Origin: Neisseria montereyensis | Lineage (GTDB): Bacteria > Pseudomonadota > Gammaproteobacteria > Burkholderiales > Neisseriaceae | DNA length: 64,000 bases | NCBI RefSeq assembly: GCF_024834045.1 | Contig: NZ_JANUXW010000001.1 | Span: 124,001-188,000 of the forward strand | Reading direction: 5' to 3' | Shown: piece by piece, positions 51,005 to 60,577 of the stretch | How positions within the stretch are numbered: the stretch's first letter is position 1 | Layout: the number at the start of each line of letters is the position of its first letter | Made by a program: the position numbers and the translations under genes | The notes under the pieces: generated by a model | Told to the model about the DNA's origin: nothing | The model's database searches: none | What the model saw: the letters and a program-made list of their open reading frames with translations, nothing else

Positions 51005-51604
51005 TTACGGATAAAGCAAGCCGATTTTTTGTTTGAGTTCGGTTAGGGCCAAGCCGCGGTGGCTGATGCGGTTTTTGGTTTCGGGATCTAATTGGGCAGC
51101 GGTGCAACCCAGTTCGGGAATATAAAAGTGCGGGTCGTAACCGAAGCCGTTTTCCCCTGCCGCTTCGGCCTGCCATGTACCGTGCCAGATGCCTTCGGCA
51201 ATAATCGGCTGCGGGTCGTTTTCATGGCGTACCAACACCAGCACGCAAACATAATAACAGCGTTGGTCGGCTTTTCCGGCCAGTTCGGCGGAAAGTTTGG
51301 CATTGTTGGCCGCATCGGATTTCGGGCTGCTTCCGGCAAAACGTGCCGAATAAATACCGGGTGCGCCGCCCAAGGCGGGGGCGCAGATGCCGCTGTCGTC
51401 GGCCAAGGCGGGCTTGCCGCTGTGTTTGCTGGCGTGGCGGGCTTTGGCAATCGCATTTTCGATAAAAGTAGGGTGCGGCTCGGGGCATTCGGGTACGTTG
51501 AATGCGGATTGCGGCAAGACTTCGATATCGTGGGCGGCAAACCAGCGGGTAAACTCTTTCAGTTTGCCGGCATTGCCGCTGGCTAATACGATTTGTTTGA
51601 GCAT
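51005..51604 (-). CDS. rdgB: XTP/dITP diphosphatase RdgB
   Basis: A 199-residue Ham1-family pyrophosphatase that removes dITP and XTP from the nucleotide pool. Motifs: LASGNAGKLKEF at the start, FIENAIAKARHA (near residue 50), ALADDSGICAPALGGAPGIYSAR (in parts: ADDSGICAPALGG), GENGFGYDPHFY and SHRGLAL near the C-terminus. The start has AGGAT-type spacing. It follows the small membrane protein gene by 15 bp, so the two are probably co-transcribed. Confidence 0.96.
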   Translation of the reverse strand: MLKQIVLASGNAGKLKEFTRWFAAHDIEVLPQSAFNVPECPEPHPTFIENAIAKARHASKHSGKPALADDSGICAPALGGAPGIYSARFAGSSPKSDAANNAKLSAELAGKADQRCYYVCVLVLVRHENDPQPIIAEGIWHGTWQAEAAGENGFGYDPHFYIPELGCTAAQLDPETKNRISHRGLALTELKQKIGLLYP

Positions 51605-51619
51605 GGGGGGTATCCTGTT

Positions 51620-51856
51620 TTACGGTGTCGGTGTTTTTTCGGCGGCGGCTTTGGCGGCTTTTTCAAGTGCGGTTTGGCGGATGTAGAGTGCGAGGCAGGC
51701 AACTTGTCCGAATACGGCGCCAAAAGCAAACAAAAAGCTGGCAATGGCAAACTGTTTGCTGCCGATGTGGAGCAGCCAACTGCCTAACAGCACCAGCGCC
51801 ATAAACAATAGGGTGAAAAAAGCAATGCCGAGCAGGAAGGTTTTGCGGGCGTTCAT
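51620..51856 (-). CDS. Small two-helix membrane protein
   Basis: A 78-residue protein with two hydrophobic segments (about residues 8-30 and 36-59: FFTLLFMALVLLGSWLL and FAIASFLFAFGAVFGQVACL) and a short Ala/Lys-rich tail ending EKTPTP. It begins MNARKTFLLG. I do not recognise a family. It is 15 bp upstream of rdgB, and the pair is divergent from rnhA. Confidence 0.7.
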   Translation of the reverse strand: MNARKTFLLGIAFFTLLFMALVLLGSWLLHIGSKQFAIASFLFAFGAVFGQVACLALYIRQTALEKAAKAAAEKTPTP

Positions 51857-51978
51857 ATCGGGCGGTAGGAAAAAGAAAGGCGGCCATTATAGCAAATTAC
51901 CTGCCGTGCCGGATATGAAAACCGATGCTATCCTGCTGATAAACTATTGAATAGGGAATGGGGCGGATAGTGTATTCG

Positions 51979-52010
51979 AGGCCGTCTGAAAAAAAAGATT
52001 CAGACGGCCT
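51979..52010. repeat. DUS inverted pair between divergent genes
   Basis: AGGCCGTCTGAA (51979-51990) and its reverse complement (51999-52010). Because both flanking genes point away, it cannot be a terminator for either and lies in their leader or promoter region. Confidence 0.8.
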
Positions 52011-52050
52011 TGTGGTATGATGCGCTCTCTTTTCAGAAAGCAGGATAGGT

Positions 52051-52488
52051 ATGGAAAAAACCGTTTATCTTTATACCGACGGGGCATGTAAAGGCAATCC
52101 GGGTGCGGGCGGCTGGGGCGTGTTGATGCGCTACGGCAGCCATGAAAAAGAACTTTGCGGCGGCGAGCCCGAAACCACAAACAACCGTATGGAATTAACG
52201 GCCGTGATTAAGGGCTTGCAGGCGTTGAAACGGCGCTGTCGTGTGGAAATCCATACCGATTCGCAATATGTTAAAAACGGCATGGAAAGCTGGATACACG
52301 GCTGGAAGAAAAACGGCTGGAAAACCGCCGCCAAAAAGCCGGTGAAGAACGAAGATTTATGGCGGCAGCTAGACGAATTGGTACAACAGCATGATGTTTC
52401 GTGGGTATGGGTAAAAGGCCATGCCGGACATCGCGATAACGAGCGCGCCGATGAATTGGCCAATCAGGGCGCGGCGCAGTTTGTTTGA
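52051..52488 (+). CDS. rnhA: Ribonuclease HI
   Basis: A 145-residue RNase H that cuts RNA in RNA-DNA hybrids. The four acidic catalytic residues are present: Asp in [11 protein letters not shown] (residue 10), Glu in NNRMELTAV, Asp in HTDSQYV and Asp in [16 protein letters not shown] lies before the ATG. It is a single gene, followed 89 bp later by selO. Confidence 0.97.
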   Translation: MEKTVYLYTDGACKGNPGAGGWGVLMRYGSHEKELCGGEPETTNNRMELTAVIKGLQALKRRCRVEIHTDSQYVKNGMESWIHGWKKNGWKTAAKKPVKNEDLWRQLDELVQQHDVSWVWVKGHAGHRDNERADELANQGAAQFV

Positions 52489-52577
52489 GCCGTTTTACAT
52501 GGCTACTGTATTTCAGACGGCTTGCCCTTATATAAAACAAAATAACACACACCACACACATCCATAGGATAAATATT

Positions 52578-54050
52578 ATGTCACACACACTCCCGCTACA
52601 ACTGCAATCCCTAATGGTGTTGCCCGAAAGCTTTTATAGTCGTGTCCGCCCCGAGCCGTTGGGCGAGCCTTATTGGGTGGCGCAAAACCATACGCTGGCG
52701 GCGGAAATGGGTTTGAGGCCGTCTGAAATTTTCGATAACCCCGATAATCTGCTTTATCTTTCCGGCAGCGCTAAACAATACGACCCTGCACCGATAGCCA
52801 CGGTTTACAGCGGCCATCAGTTCGGCGTGTATGTGCGCCAGCTGGGCGACGGTCGCGCCATGTTGATTGGCGATTCGGTTGCTGCCGACGGTAAGCGTTG
52901 GGAATGGCAGCTCAAAGGGGCGGGCAAAACGCCGTATTCGCGCTTTGCCGACGGTCGCGCCGTATTGCGTTCGAGTATCCGTGAATATTTGTGTTCCGAA
53001 GCCATGCACGGTTTGGGCATCCCCACCACCCGCGCGTTGGCACTCACCGGCAGCAACGATGCCGTTTACCGCGAACAGGCGGAAACCGCTGCGGTGGTGA
53101 CTCGGATTGCCCCGTCGTTTATCCGCTTCGGGCATTTCGAATATATGTATCACACCGGACAGCATCAAAACCTACCCTTGTTGGCCGACTATCTGATAGA
53201 CCAACATTTCCCCGCCTGCCGCGATGCCGAAAACCCTTATCTGGCCTTGTTTCATGAAGTGAACCGCCGCACGGCGGAATTGGTGGCGGCCTGGCAGAGC
53301 GTCGGGTTTTGCCATGGCGTATTGAATACCGATAATATGTCGGCATTGGGGCTGACCATTGATTATGGCCCGTTTGGCTTTTTAGATGCCTACGACCGCC
53401 ATCATATCTGCAACCATTCCGATACCGGCGGGCGTTATGCCTATAACGAACAGCCTTATGTGGTGCATTGGAACCTGATGCGCTTTGCTTCCTGCCTGTT
53501 GCCGATGGTGTCGGAAAGTGAATTGGTGGCGGAATTGGAACGTTTTCCGGAAATGTTTCAGACGGCCTATCTGAGCCGTATGCGGGCGAAACTCGGTTTG
53601 CAAACCATAGATAAAGACGATGAAGAGTTGGTGGGTGATATGTTTGCTTCCCTGCAAGGCAGAAAAGTGGACTTCACTTTGTTTTTCCGATATTTGAGCG
53701 AAGTGAGCAATCAGCATGGCGAGCCGTTGCCGGAACGGCTAACCACTTTGTTTGACGGCCCGATGGAAGCGTTTACGGCATGGATAGGCTGCTACCGCGG
53801 CCGCTTGCGGGCGGAAAATAGTGATCCGGCGGCGCGTGCCGAGCGCATGAATGCGGTCAATCCGCTGTATGTGTTGAGAAACTATCTGCTTGAGCAAGCC
53901 ATTGAGTTGGCGAAAAACGGTGATTTCAGAGAGATTGAACGGCTGCACCGCTGTATGCAAAATCCGTTTGTCGAGCAACAAGAGTTTGCCGATTTTGCCG
54001 TTTTGCCGCCCGAATGGGCCGGTGGTATTTGTGTGAGTTGTTCGAGCTGA
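52578..54050 (+). CDS. selO: SelO family protein adenylyltransferase (YdiU)
   Basis: A 490-residue pseudokinase-fold enzyme that AMPylates proteins. Seen motifs: the Gly-rich region QLGDGRAMLIGD, WQLKGAGKTPYSRFADGRAV, RSSIREYL, and FCHGVLNTDNMSALGLTIDYGPFGF (in parts: HGVLNTDNMS and DYGPFGFLD), which hold the inverted-ATP-binding and metal residues. The C-terminus is CVSCSS, the Cys form of the redox end found as selenocysteine in eukaryotic SelO. AGGAT lies upstream of the start. In E. coli, YdiU/SelO takes part in oxidative stress. Confidence 0.96.
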   Translation: MSHTLPLQLQSLMVLPESFYSRVRPEPLGEPYWVAQNHTLAAEMGLRPSEIFDNPDNLLYLSGSAKQYDPAPIATVYSGHQFGVYVRQLGDGRAMLIGDSVAADGKRWEWQLKGAGKTPYSRFADGRAVLRSSIREYLCSEAMHGLGIPTTRALALTGSNDAVYREQAETAAVVTRIAPSFIRFGHFEYMYHTGQHQNLPLLADYLIDQHFPACRDAENPYLALFHEVNRRTAELVAAWQSVGFCHGVLNTDNMSALGLTIDYGPFGFLDAYDRHHICNHSDTGGRYAYNEQPYVVHWNLMRFASCLLPMVSESELVAELERFPEMFQTAYLSRMRAKLGLQTIDKDDEELVGDMFASLQGRKVDFTLFFRYLSEVSNQHGEPLPERLTTLFDGPMEAFTAWIGCYRGRLRAENSDPAARAERMNAVNPLYVLRNYLLEQAIELAKNGDFREIERLHRCMQNPFVEQQEFADFAVLPPEWAGGICVSCSS

Positions 54051-54071
54051 TACAGGGTATCAAATAATCTT

Positions 54072-54111
54072 AAAAGGCCGTCTGAATAGGGTTTCAGACG
54101 GCCTTTGTTTT
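54072..54111 (+). terminator. DUS terminator of selO
   Basis: AAAGGCCGTCTGAA and TTCAGACGGCCTTT arms around a short loop; the convergent SDR gene ends 18 bases farther, so it may serve both. Confidence 0.8.
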
Positions 54112-54128
54112 AAATGTTTCTTCTGCGC

Positions 54129-54956
54129 TTATTTAAACCATGATTTGATTTTTTGGAACAGCGAAGTGCTTTGTTGTTCGAAATTATCTTCTACCGGTTC
54201 AGGTTTCGGTGCTTCACGGTAAACGGGCAAAGCGCCGAAACTTTGCGCTACCGGCATGATTTCGATGCTGTTTACATTGACATGGGAAGGGCGTTGGTAT
54301 AGCCATAAAACCGTTTCGGCAATATCTTGCGGGCGGATAAATTCGACATTTTCATATAGTTTGGCCGCCCGTTCATCATCGCCTTTAAAACGCACATTGG
54401 AAAACTCGGTATCACCGCACAAGCCCGGCTCGACATTGCTAACGCGGATATTGGTACCGGCCAAGTCGGCACGTAGGTTTAGGCTGAATTGGCGCACATA
54501 GGCTTTGCTGGCGCCGTATACATTGCCGCCGGGGTAGGGGTAGGTGCCGGCAATCGAACCGAGATTGATAATGTAGCCGTTTTTACGTTCGACCATTTGC
54601 GGCAGGATTTTATGGGTTAGGTAGGTGAGGCCGACAATATTGGTTTGAATCATGGTGTGCCAGTCGTCGAAATGGGCTTTGTCGGCCATATCCAAGCCGA
54701 GCGCCAAACCGGCATTGTTAATCAGGCCGTCGATGGTGTCGAAAGGTTCGGGCAGGTCTTGAAGGGCGTCATCGATGGCTTGGGTGGAAGAAACATCCAT
54801 ATCGAGCGGTAGGAAACGTTCGCCCAACTCCGCTTGCAAGGCTTCGAGTTTTTCGATACGCCGTGCCGCGCCAATCACATAATAACCTGCCGCCACAAAA
54901 CTGCGGCACATCGCTTCGCCAAAACCGGCCGATGCGCCGGTAATCAAAACTGCCAT
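54129..54956 (-). CDS. SDR-family NAD(P)-dependent oxidoreductase (YdfG-like)
   Basis: A 275-residue short-chain dehydrogenase. ATG 54956 has AGGAGA seven bases upstream; a longer frame to 55010 has no such site. Cofactor motif TGASAGFGEAM is at residue 6, NNAG near 85, and the catalytic Tyr-x-x-x-Lys is in VYGASKAYV (near 155). The first ~230 residues resemble YdfG 3-hydroxy acid dehydrogenases. The tail (about 245-275) is extra, Pro- and Glu-rich, ending QKIKSWFK. The substrate cannot be read from sequence. Confidence 0.88.
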   Translation of the reverse strand: MAVLITGASAGFGEAMCRSFVAAGYYVIGAARRIEKLEALQAELGERFLPLDMDVSSTQAIDDALQDLPEPFDTIDGLINNAGLALGLDMADKAHFDDWHTMIQTNIVGLTYLTHKILPQMVERKNGYIINLGSIAGTYPYPGGNVYGASKAYVRQFSLNLRADLAGTNIRVSNVEPGLCGDTEFSNVRFKGDDERAAKLYENVEFIRPQDIAETVLWLYQRPSHVNVNSIEIMPVAQSFGALPVYREAPKPEPVEDNFEQQSTSLFQKIKSWFK

Positions 54957-55125
54957 GGTTTTCTCCTGATTCCCGAGGCATAAAACCGCCCCGTATTTTC
55001 TATTAAACAAATGCCGATTTATCGGTTACCCGGCCGTATGCGGCTGGTTCCCTTTATAGGTTTCGGGTATGATGCCGAGAAAAATAATATTCACCATAAT
55101 ACCATTAGAAAAGGAACACAACATC

Positions 55126-55581
55126 ATGAACAGCAAAACCACCTTACTTTTGCCGTTGGCAGCCCTGTTGATTTTGGCAGGTTGTGGTGCGTCCGAACCT
55201 GATGTTGCCAAAGGCCCGATTTCGGAAGACCGCACAACGGCTTTTAAATCGATGATGCCCAACTTTAGCAGCATGCGCAAAATGGTTCAGGGCGACGAAC
55301 CTTACGATATTGAAAAATTCAAAACTGCGGCTGCGGCGTTTGCCGAAGAGAGCCAAAAACCGTTCCAATATTTCCAACATGACGAACTGGGCGACGGCGA
55401 TGCATTGCCGGTTATCTGGGAAAAGCCGGATGAATTTAAAGCCACTGAAGAGAAATTTCATGCCGCTGTAGCCGAGCTTAACAATAAAGCCCAATCCGGC
55501 AACCTTGAAGAAATCAAAGTGGCTTATAATAACGTGGAAGTAAATTGCAAAGCGTGTCACGATACTTTCCGGCGCCCTTAA
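55126..55581 (+). CDS. cycP: Cytochrome c' lipoprotein
   Basis: A 151-residue lipoprotein from ATG 55126, with AAGGAA upstream; the longer frame from 55069 lacks one. The signal peptide (MNSKTTLLLPLAALLILAGC) carries lipobox LAGC. The mature part is a four-helix cytochrome c' domain with the heme site NCKACHDTF at the C-terminal end. Cytochrome c' binds nitric oxide; the meningococcal lipoprotein CycP is reported to protect against NO. A DUS terminator follows. It appears to be a single gene. Confidence 0.92.
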   Translation: MNSKTTLLLPLAALLILAGCGASEPDVAKGPISEDRTTAFKSMMPNFSSMRKMVQGDEPYDIEKFKTAAAAFAEESQKPFQYFQHDELGDGDALPVIWEKPDEFKATEEKFHAAVAELNNKAQSGNLEEIKVAYNNVEVNCKACHDTFRRP

Positions 55582-55860
55582 ACTCATGAGGTGAGGATAC
55601 CAATGTTGATGGCATAACAGGCCGTCTGAAAATATTTTCAGACGGCCTGTTTGAATGATTAGCCGATGGTAGGTATTGAAACCTTGCCCTGTCGGACTAT
55701 ATTGAATAAACAGACCGATGAATAAAGAATTCGGCAGTATGTGGTATGTTTGATGTACTTGTGTTTACTTGGGTGGTAATCAAGCATATGGATGAGTTAT
55801 TCTTTTTTTCTTTGTGATATTTTTACTAATTACGTCTTACCTTTCAAAGGAGTATCGGAT
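55582..55860. other. Intergenic region between cycP and the CPA2 antiporter gene
   Basis: A palindromic DUS hairpin CAGGCCGTCTGAAAA/TTTTCAGACGGCCTG (55618-55649) with TTTG after it terminates cycP. The remaining ~200 bases hold the start region of the antiporter gene; no clear promoter. Confidence 0.6.
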
Positions 55861-57681
55861 ATGGCGGCAGAAGGTTCGGATCAGTTGCTGCAGGTGGTTA
55901 CCCTGCTCGGTGCGGCAGTGGTGGCAGTCCCTCTGTTCAAACGTTTGGGGCTCGGCTCGGTACTGGGGTATTTGGCTGCCGGTTTGGTTATCGGCCCGTT
56001 TGGGTTGAAATTCTTTGATGATGCGGAATCGGTGATTCATATTGCCGAGCTGGGCGTGGTGATGTTCCTGTTCGTTATCGGCTTGGAAATGAAGCCCTCG
56101 AATTTGTGGAACCTGCGCCGTCAGATTTTCGGATTGGGCAGCATGCAGGTGGTGTTGGCGGCTTCTATGCTCACGTTTGTGGGCATTACCGTATTGGGCA
56201 TGCCTTGGCAGGTGTCGTTTGTGAGCGCTTCCGGTTTTGTGTTGACTTCGACAGCCGTTGTGATGCAGTTGCTTTCCGAACGGCATGAATCTGCTACACC
56301 GGAAGGGCAGCGGATTGTTTCTATTCTCTTGTTTCAAGATTTATTGATTGTGCCTTTGCTGGCCGCCGTAGCATTTTTGGCACCGACAACGGAGGCGGCT
56401 ATTTTGGCGGATCAGACACCGATTTGGATGAAAATTGGCAAATCGGCACTTTCTTTAGGTATTTTGATAGCGGCCGGATTGTGGTTGCTCAATCCGATGT
56501 TCCGTATATTGGCCAAATCCAGAGCGCGTGAAGTGATGACGGCAGCGGCGTTGTTGGTGGTGCTGGGCGCGGCTTTTTTAATGGAACTCGGCGGTTTATC
56601 TATGGCGATGGGGGCGTTTATCGCCGGCGTATTGCTTTCCGAATCCAGCTTCCGTCATCAGCTTGAAGCCGATATCGAACCGTTTCGCGGCTTATTATTG
56701 GGGTTGTTTTTCCTCGGTGTGGGGATGAGCCTGAATTTGGAAGTGGTTTGGCATAATGCGTTAATGGTTGTTTCCAGTGTATTGGCGTTGATGGCGGGTA
56801 ATGCTTCTATGATTTATCTGGTGGCTCGTTTAACCAAGAGCAAACACCGTGATGCCTTAAGCCGCGCCATGATGATGGCGCAGGGTGGTGAGTTTGCCTT
56901 TGTGATTTATTCCGCCGCCGCCGAACAAGGTGTGATGAGTGCCACAACGCATGCGAATATGACTGCTATTGTCGTATTGTCTATGGCATTAACCCCTTTG
57001 ATATTGGTTTTGGGGCAGCGGTTTCTCAAAAATAATAACCAAGTGGATATGCAGGGCGTGGACGATGTGCAGGATAACGAATTACGCGGTAATGTTTTGA
57101 TTATCGGTTTCGGTAGGGTCGGGCAGATTGCCAGTCAGGCACCGATTGCCTATGGTGCCCACATTTCAATTATTGATATGGATCCTAATGTTATCCGTCG
57201 CGCCGCAAAATACGGTTTCAAAGTTTACTACGGCAACGGTGTCCGCGCAGATGTGTTGCGGGCGGCAGGGGCGCAAAATGCCGATTGTATTATGATTTGT
57301 ATTAATAAAATTGAAATCACCACCCGCATTGTGGAAACCGTCCGCCATTTATTCCCCAATGTGAAAACCATCGTCCGCGCTTATGACCGCGAACATGCGT
57401 TGGCATTGTTGAAAGCGGAAGCCGATTACTTTATCCGCGAAACATTCGATGCTGCCATCAATATGGGTGAAACCGCCGTGAAAATGTTGGGCGCGGAAGA
57501 CAGCGAGGCAGAAGAAATTAGCGCCCGAGTCCGCCGTTTGGATAGCGAACGTTTTGCCTTAGAAGCCGCTGGTGATGATTTTGCCGGACAGGCGTTGTTG
57601 TTGGGGAATCAAACCCAAGGTGTGAATGAAGATGATGCAGAAGATGATAAAGATGTAGATGCAGAAGAGGAAAAAGCCTAA
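55861..57681 (+). CDS. CPA2-family K+/H+ antiporter with RCK domain (KefB/KefC-like)
   Basis: A 606-residue membrane protein. ATG 55861 is preferred because AGGAG is eight bases upstream; the frame extends to 55792 without such support. About 12 hydrophobic segments fill residues 10-390, with GLGSVLGYLAAGLVIGPFGL at the start and the Na/H-exchanger motifs. The RCK_N domain begins near residue 415 with NVLIIGFGRVGQIASQAP (Rossmann GxGxxG) and continues to DRVGADVL-type RADVLRAAGAQNADCIMICI. The C-terminal end is acidic. It may be glutathione-gated, as KefC is, but no kefF gene is adjacent. Confidence 0.93.
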   Translation: MAAEGSDQLLQVVTLLGAAVVAVPLFKRLGLGSVLGYLAAGLVIGPFGLKFFDDAESVIHIAELGVVMFLFVIGLEMKPSNLWNLRRQIFGLGSMQVVLAASMLTFVGITVLGMPWQVSFVSASGFVLTSTAVVMQLLSERHESATPEGQRIVSILLFQDLLIVPLLAAVAFLAPTTEAAILADQTPIWMKIGKSALSLGILIAAGLWLLNPMFRILAKSRAREVMTAAALLVVLGAAFLMELGGLSMAMGAFIAGVLLSESSFRHQLEADIEPFRGLLLGLFFLGVGMSLNLEVVWHNALMVVSSVLALMAGNASMIYLVARLTKSKHRDALSRAMMMAQGGEFAFVIYSAAAEQGVMSATTHANMTAIVVLSMALTPLILVLGQRFLKNNNQVDMQGVDDVQDNELRGNVLIIGFGRVGQIASQAPIAYGAHISIIDMDPNVIRRAAKYGFKVYYGNGVRADVLRAAGAQNADCIMICINKIEITTRIVETVRHLFPNVKTIVRAYDREHALALLKAEADYFIRETFDAAINMGETAVKMLGAEDSEAEEISARVRRLDSERFALEAAGDDFAGQALLLGNQTQGVNEDDAEDDKDVDAEEEKA

Positions 57682-57702
57682 TGTAGGTGGTTATTTATGA
57701 TG

Positions 57703-57736
57703 AAGGCCGTCTGAAAACTTGTTCAGACGGCTTTTT
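57703..57736 (+). terminator. DUS terminator after the antiporter gene
   Basis: AAGGCCGTCTGAA and TTCAGACGGCTTTTT around AACTTG; the convergent glnE gene ends 30 bases later. Confidence 0.8.
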
Positions 57737-57766
57737 GTTTAATGGAATGAAACCTTATTAGGGTTT

Positions 57767-60460
57767 TCAGACGGCCTCGAAGCGGACTTCTTCGCCGAAT
57801 ACCTGATGCCAGAGTTTTCTAACGTTGTCGTAGTAAGCGAGGACTTCTTCGGTTTCTTCAACTTTCTCGGCGTCGCGCAGTTTGGTATTGTGTTGTTGCT
57901 GGCGGTAGAAGCGGTAGGCGGCGCGGGATTGTTCGGCCAGTTGCTTATCTATCAGCCCGACATCGGCGGCGATGCTGAGTAGGGCGATATTGCCGTAGTT
58001 GTCGAGCAGTTGCGGGTATTGGTGTGCGTGGGCGAGGATGAGGTATTGAACGATAAATTCGACATCGACCACGCCGCCGCGTGCGTATTTGACATCGCTG
58101 TCTTCGGGCGGATGGGTGGCAAACATTTTTTCGCGCATTTCGGTGATTTCGTGTGCGAGTGCGGTTTGGTTGCGGTTGCGGGTGAGGATTTCGCTGCGTA
58201 GCTTGTCGAATGCGGCACCGATTGCGGGGCTGCCGCAGATAAAACGGGCGCGGGTGAGGGATTGGTGTTCCCATGTCCATGCGTTTTCGCGTTGGTATTT
58301 TTCAAAGGCGGCGAAGCTGTGGGTGAGAAAGCCGCTGTCGCCGTTGGGGCGCAGGCGCAGGTCGACTTCGTAGAGTTGGCCGGCGTTGGTGGCGGCGGAA
58401 AGCCAGCTGGTGAGGCGTCGGGCGAAGCTGGCGTAAATTTCTGGGGCGGCAGGGTTAGGATCGTCGTAGATATAGACTAAATCGAGGTCGGATGTGTAGC
58501 CCAGTTCTTTGCCGCCGAGTTTGCCGTAGCCGATGATGGCGATATTGGGGGTATCGGTATGGGTTTTGGGGGTGTCGGCCCATACGGCGGGTACGGCGGC
58601 GGTGAGGATGGTGTCGGCCAGTGCGGAAAGTTCGTCGGAAAGGGCTTCGACTGTCCAGAGTCCGGCCAAGTCTTGTACGGCAAGGCGGAAGATGTGGGCG
58701 TGTTGGAAATGGCGCAAGACGTCCATTTGTGCTTCGGTATCGCCTGCGGTGCGCTTGAGGCCGTCTGAAAGTTCGGCGGTCAGTGTCGGCCAGTCGTTAC
58801 CGGTTTCCATGAGTTGTGCACTGAGCAGTTCGTCGAGCAGGGCGGGGTGGCGCACTAGATATTCGGATACCCATGAGCTTTGTCCCATAATGCCGGCAAA
58901 GATATCGAGTGCTTGCGGATGTTCGTAGAGAAAGGCGAGATAGGACGAACGGCGACTGATGCTTTCTAGGAAACCGAGTAGGCGTTGCAGGGTAACGGTC
59001 GGGTTGGGTTGGGTGGCCGCTGCTTGGGCGAGCAGCGGGATAACGGCATCGAAGCAGAGTTGTGCCTGTGCGGAAAGGTGGCGGTATTTGCTGCTTTGCT
59101 GAAGCTGGTTGAGCTGGCGCGAAATCAGGGAAGCGTTAAAACCGTGTTCAGCCAGCCGGTTGAAACGGGCTTCTTCGTCGGTATTTTCCTGCCAAATACA
59201 TTGCCAGCCGTTGCTTTGTGAGGCGTTTTGTTCTTCGGGTTCGGATAGGATTTCGTTAAAGACGGCGTTGACTTGGTCGCGGTGTCGGTTGAGGCCGTCT
59301 GAAAAGGCTTGGTAGTCGGCAAAGCCCATGCTTTCGGCCAGTAATTGTTGTTGTTCGGGCTGTTCGGGCAGGGTTTGGGTTTGTTGGTCGTCCCAGTATT
59401 GCAGGCGGTGTTCGACATCGCGTAGGAAACGGTAGGCGGTGAGCAGGGTTTCTACGGTGTCGTGGTCGAGAATTTCGAGCATGTCGAGAACGCGTAGGGT
59501 TTCTTGTGTGCCTTTGAGTTGTAGGGCATGGATTTGCCCGCCGCGTATCAATTGGAAAATCTGGGCGATAAATTCGACTTCGCGAATGCCGCCGGCACCG
59601 AGTTTGATATTGTCGGCCATGCCTTTGCGGTTGACTTCGCTGCGTATCTGGCGGTGTAGCCGGCGCATGCCTTCATAGGCGTTGAAATCGAGGTATTTTC
59701 GGAATACAAACGGGCGTACTAAGGCAGCAATGCTGTTGGGATAGGGGGTAACGACGCGGCCTTTACACCATGCGTAGCGTTCCCACTCCCGTCCTTGTTG
59801 GATGAGGTATTGTTCCAGTGCGGTTTCGCTCAATACCAGTGCACCGCTGTCGCCGTCGGGGCGTAAGCGCATATCGACGCGGAAGACTTGGCCGTCGGCG
59901 GTGATGTCGTTGAGCAGGGTAATCAGTTTTTGGCCGACTTTGGTAAAAAATTCCTGATTGCTGCGTTCGCGCCTGCCGTCGGTGTCGCCGGATTCGGGGT
60001 AGATAAAAATCAGGTCGATGTCGGAAGATACGTTTAATTCGTAGCCGCCGGCTTTGCCCATGGCAACCACGCTTAAAAATTGCGGCTCGCCGCTGTGACG
60101 TCCGATTGGGGTGCCGTACATATCTTGATAATAGGCATGGGCGAAGCGTAGGGCGGTGTTGATGGCGAAGTCGGCCAATAAGGTAATGGTGCGGGTGACT
60201 TCGGCCAGGTCGCTGATACGGTTGATATCGCGAACGATAATTTGTGCAACGACATAACGGCGCAGCAGGCGCAATTGGCGGGCGAGTTCTTCTTCGTTTT
60301 CTTCGGCTTGGATGGCGGCCCAGTCGGCAAAGTTTTCAAAATCCGTTTCGGATAATGCTTTTTCCAGCATCGGATTCAGTATTTCGGGCTTGAGTTTGCC
60401 GTTATCAAGGTGGCGGGCGAGGAAAAGGGAATGGCGGCAGGCGTTTTCAATCGGGTTCAT
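57767..60460 (-). CDS. glnE: Bifunctional glutamine synthetase adenylyltransferase/deadenylase GlnE
   Basis: An 897-residue two-headed enzyme. The N-terminal adenylyl-removase domain holds VAMGKAGGYELNVSSDIDLIF (in parts: GGYELNVSSDIDLIFIYPE), and the C-terminal adenylyl-transferase domain holds YGKLGGKELGYTSDLDLVY. Both have the two Asp residues of nucleotidyltransferase active sites. A central ~200-residue linker connects them. It switches GlnA (39018-40436) by adenylylating its Tyr, under PII control. An in-frame DUS lies near 58760. The enzyme and its target are both in this window but not in one operon. Confidence 0.97.
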   Translation of the reverse strand: MNPIENACRHSLFLARHLDNGKLKPEILNPMLEKALSETDFENFADWAAIQAEENEEELARQLRLLRRYVVAQIIVRDINRISDLAEVTRTITLLADFAINTALRFAHAYYQDMYGTPIGRHSGEPQFLSVVAMGKAGGYELNVSSDIDLIFIYPESGDTDGRRERSNQEFFTKVGQKLITLLNDITADGQVFRVDMRLRPDGDSGALVLSETALEQYLIQQGREWERYAWCKGRVVTPYPNSIAALVRPFVFRKYLDFNAYEGMRRLHRQIRSEVNRKGMADNIKLGAGGIREVEFIAQIFQLIRGGQIHALQLKGTQETLRVLDMLEILDHDTVETLLTAYRFLRDVEHRLQYWDDQQTQTLPEQPEQQQLLAESMGFADYQAFSDGLNRHRDQVNAVFNEILSEPEEQNASQSNGWQCIWQENTDEEARFNRLAEHGFNASLISRQLNQLQQSSKYRHLSAQAQLCFDAVIPLLAQAAATQPNPTVTLQRLLGFLESISRRSSYLAFLYEHPQALDIFAGIMGQSSWVSEYLVRHPALLDELLSAQLMETGNDWPTLTAELSDGLKRTAGDTEAQMDVLRHFQHAHIFRLAVQDLAGLWTVEALSDELSALADTILTAAVPAVWADTPKTHTDTPNIAIIGYGKLGGKELGYTSDLDLVYIYDDPNPAAPEIYASFARRLTSWLSAATNAGQLYEVDLRLRPNGDSGFLTHSFAAFEKYQRENAWTWEHQSLTRARFICGSPAIGAAFDKLRSEILTRNRNQTALAHEITEMREKMFATHPPEDSDVKYARGGVVDVEFIVQYLILAHAHQYPQLLDNYGNIALLSIAADVGLIDKQLAEQSRAAYRFYRQQQHNTKLRDAEKVEETEEVLAYYDNVRKLWHQVFGEEVRFEAV

Positions 60461-60577
60461 AAGGTATAGACGTGAAAAGATTCAGACGGTCTATCATAAC
60501 AATGTTTGCGGCCGTCTGAAAATGAAAGTGGGTAGATACGGCATATTTATCGGGGTGGTTGTCCGCGGTTTGCCGTT

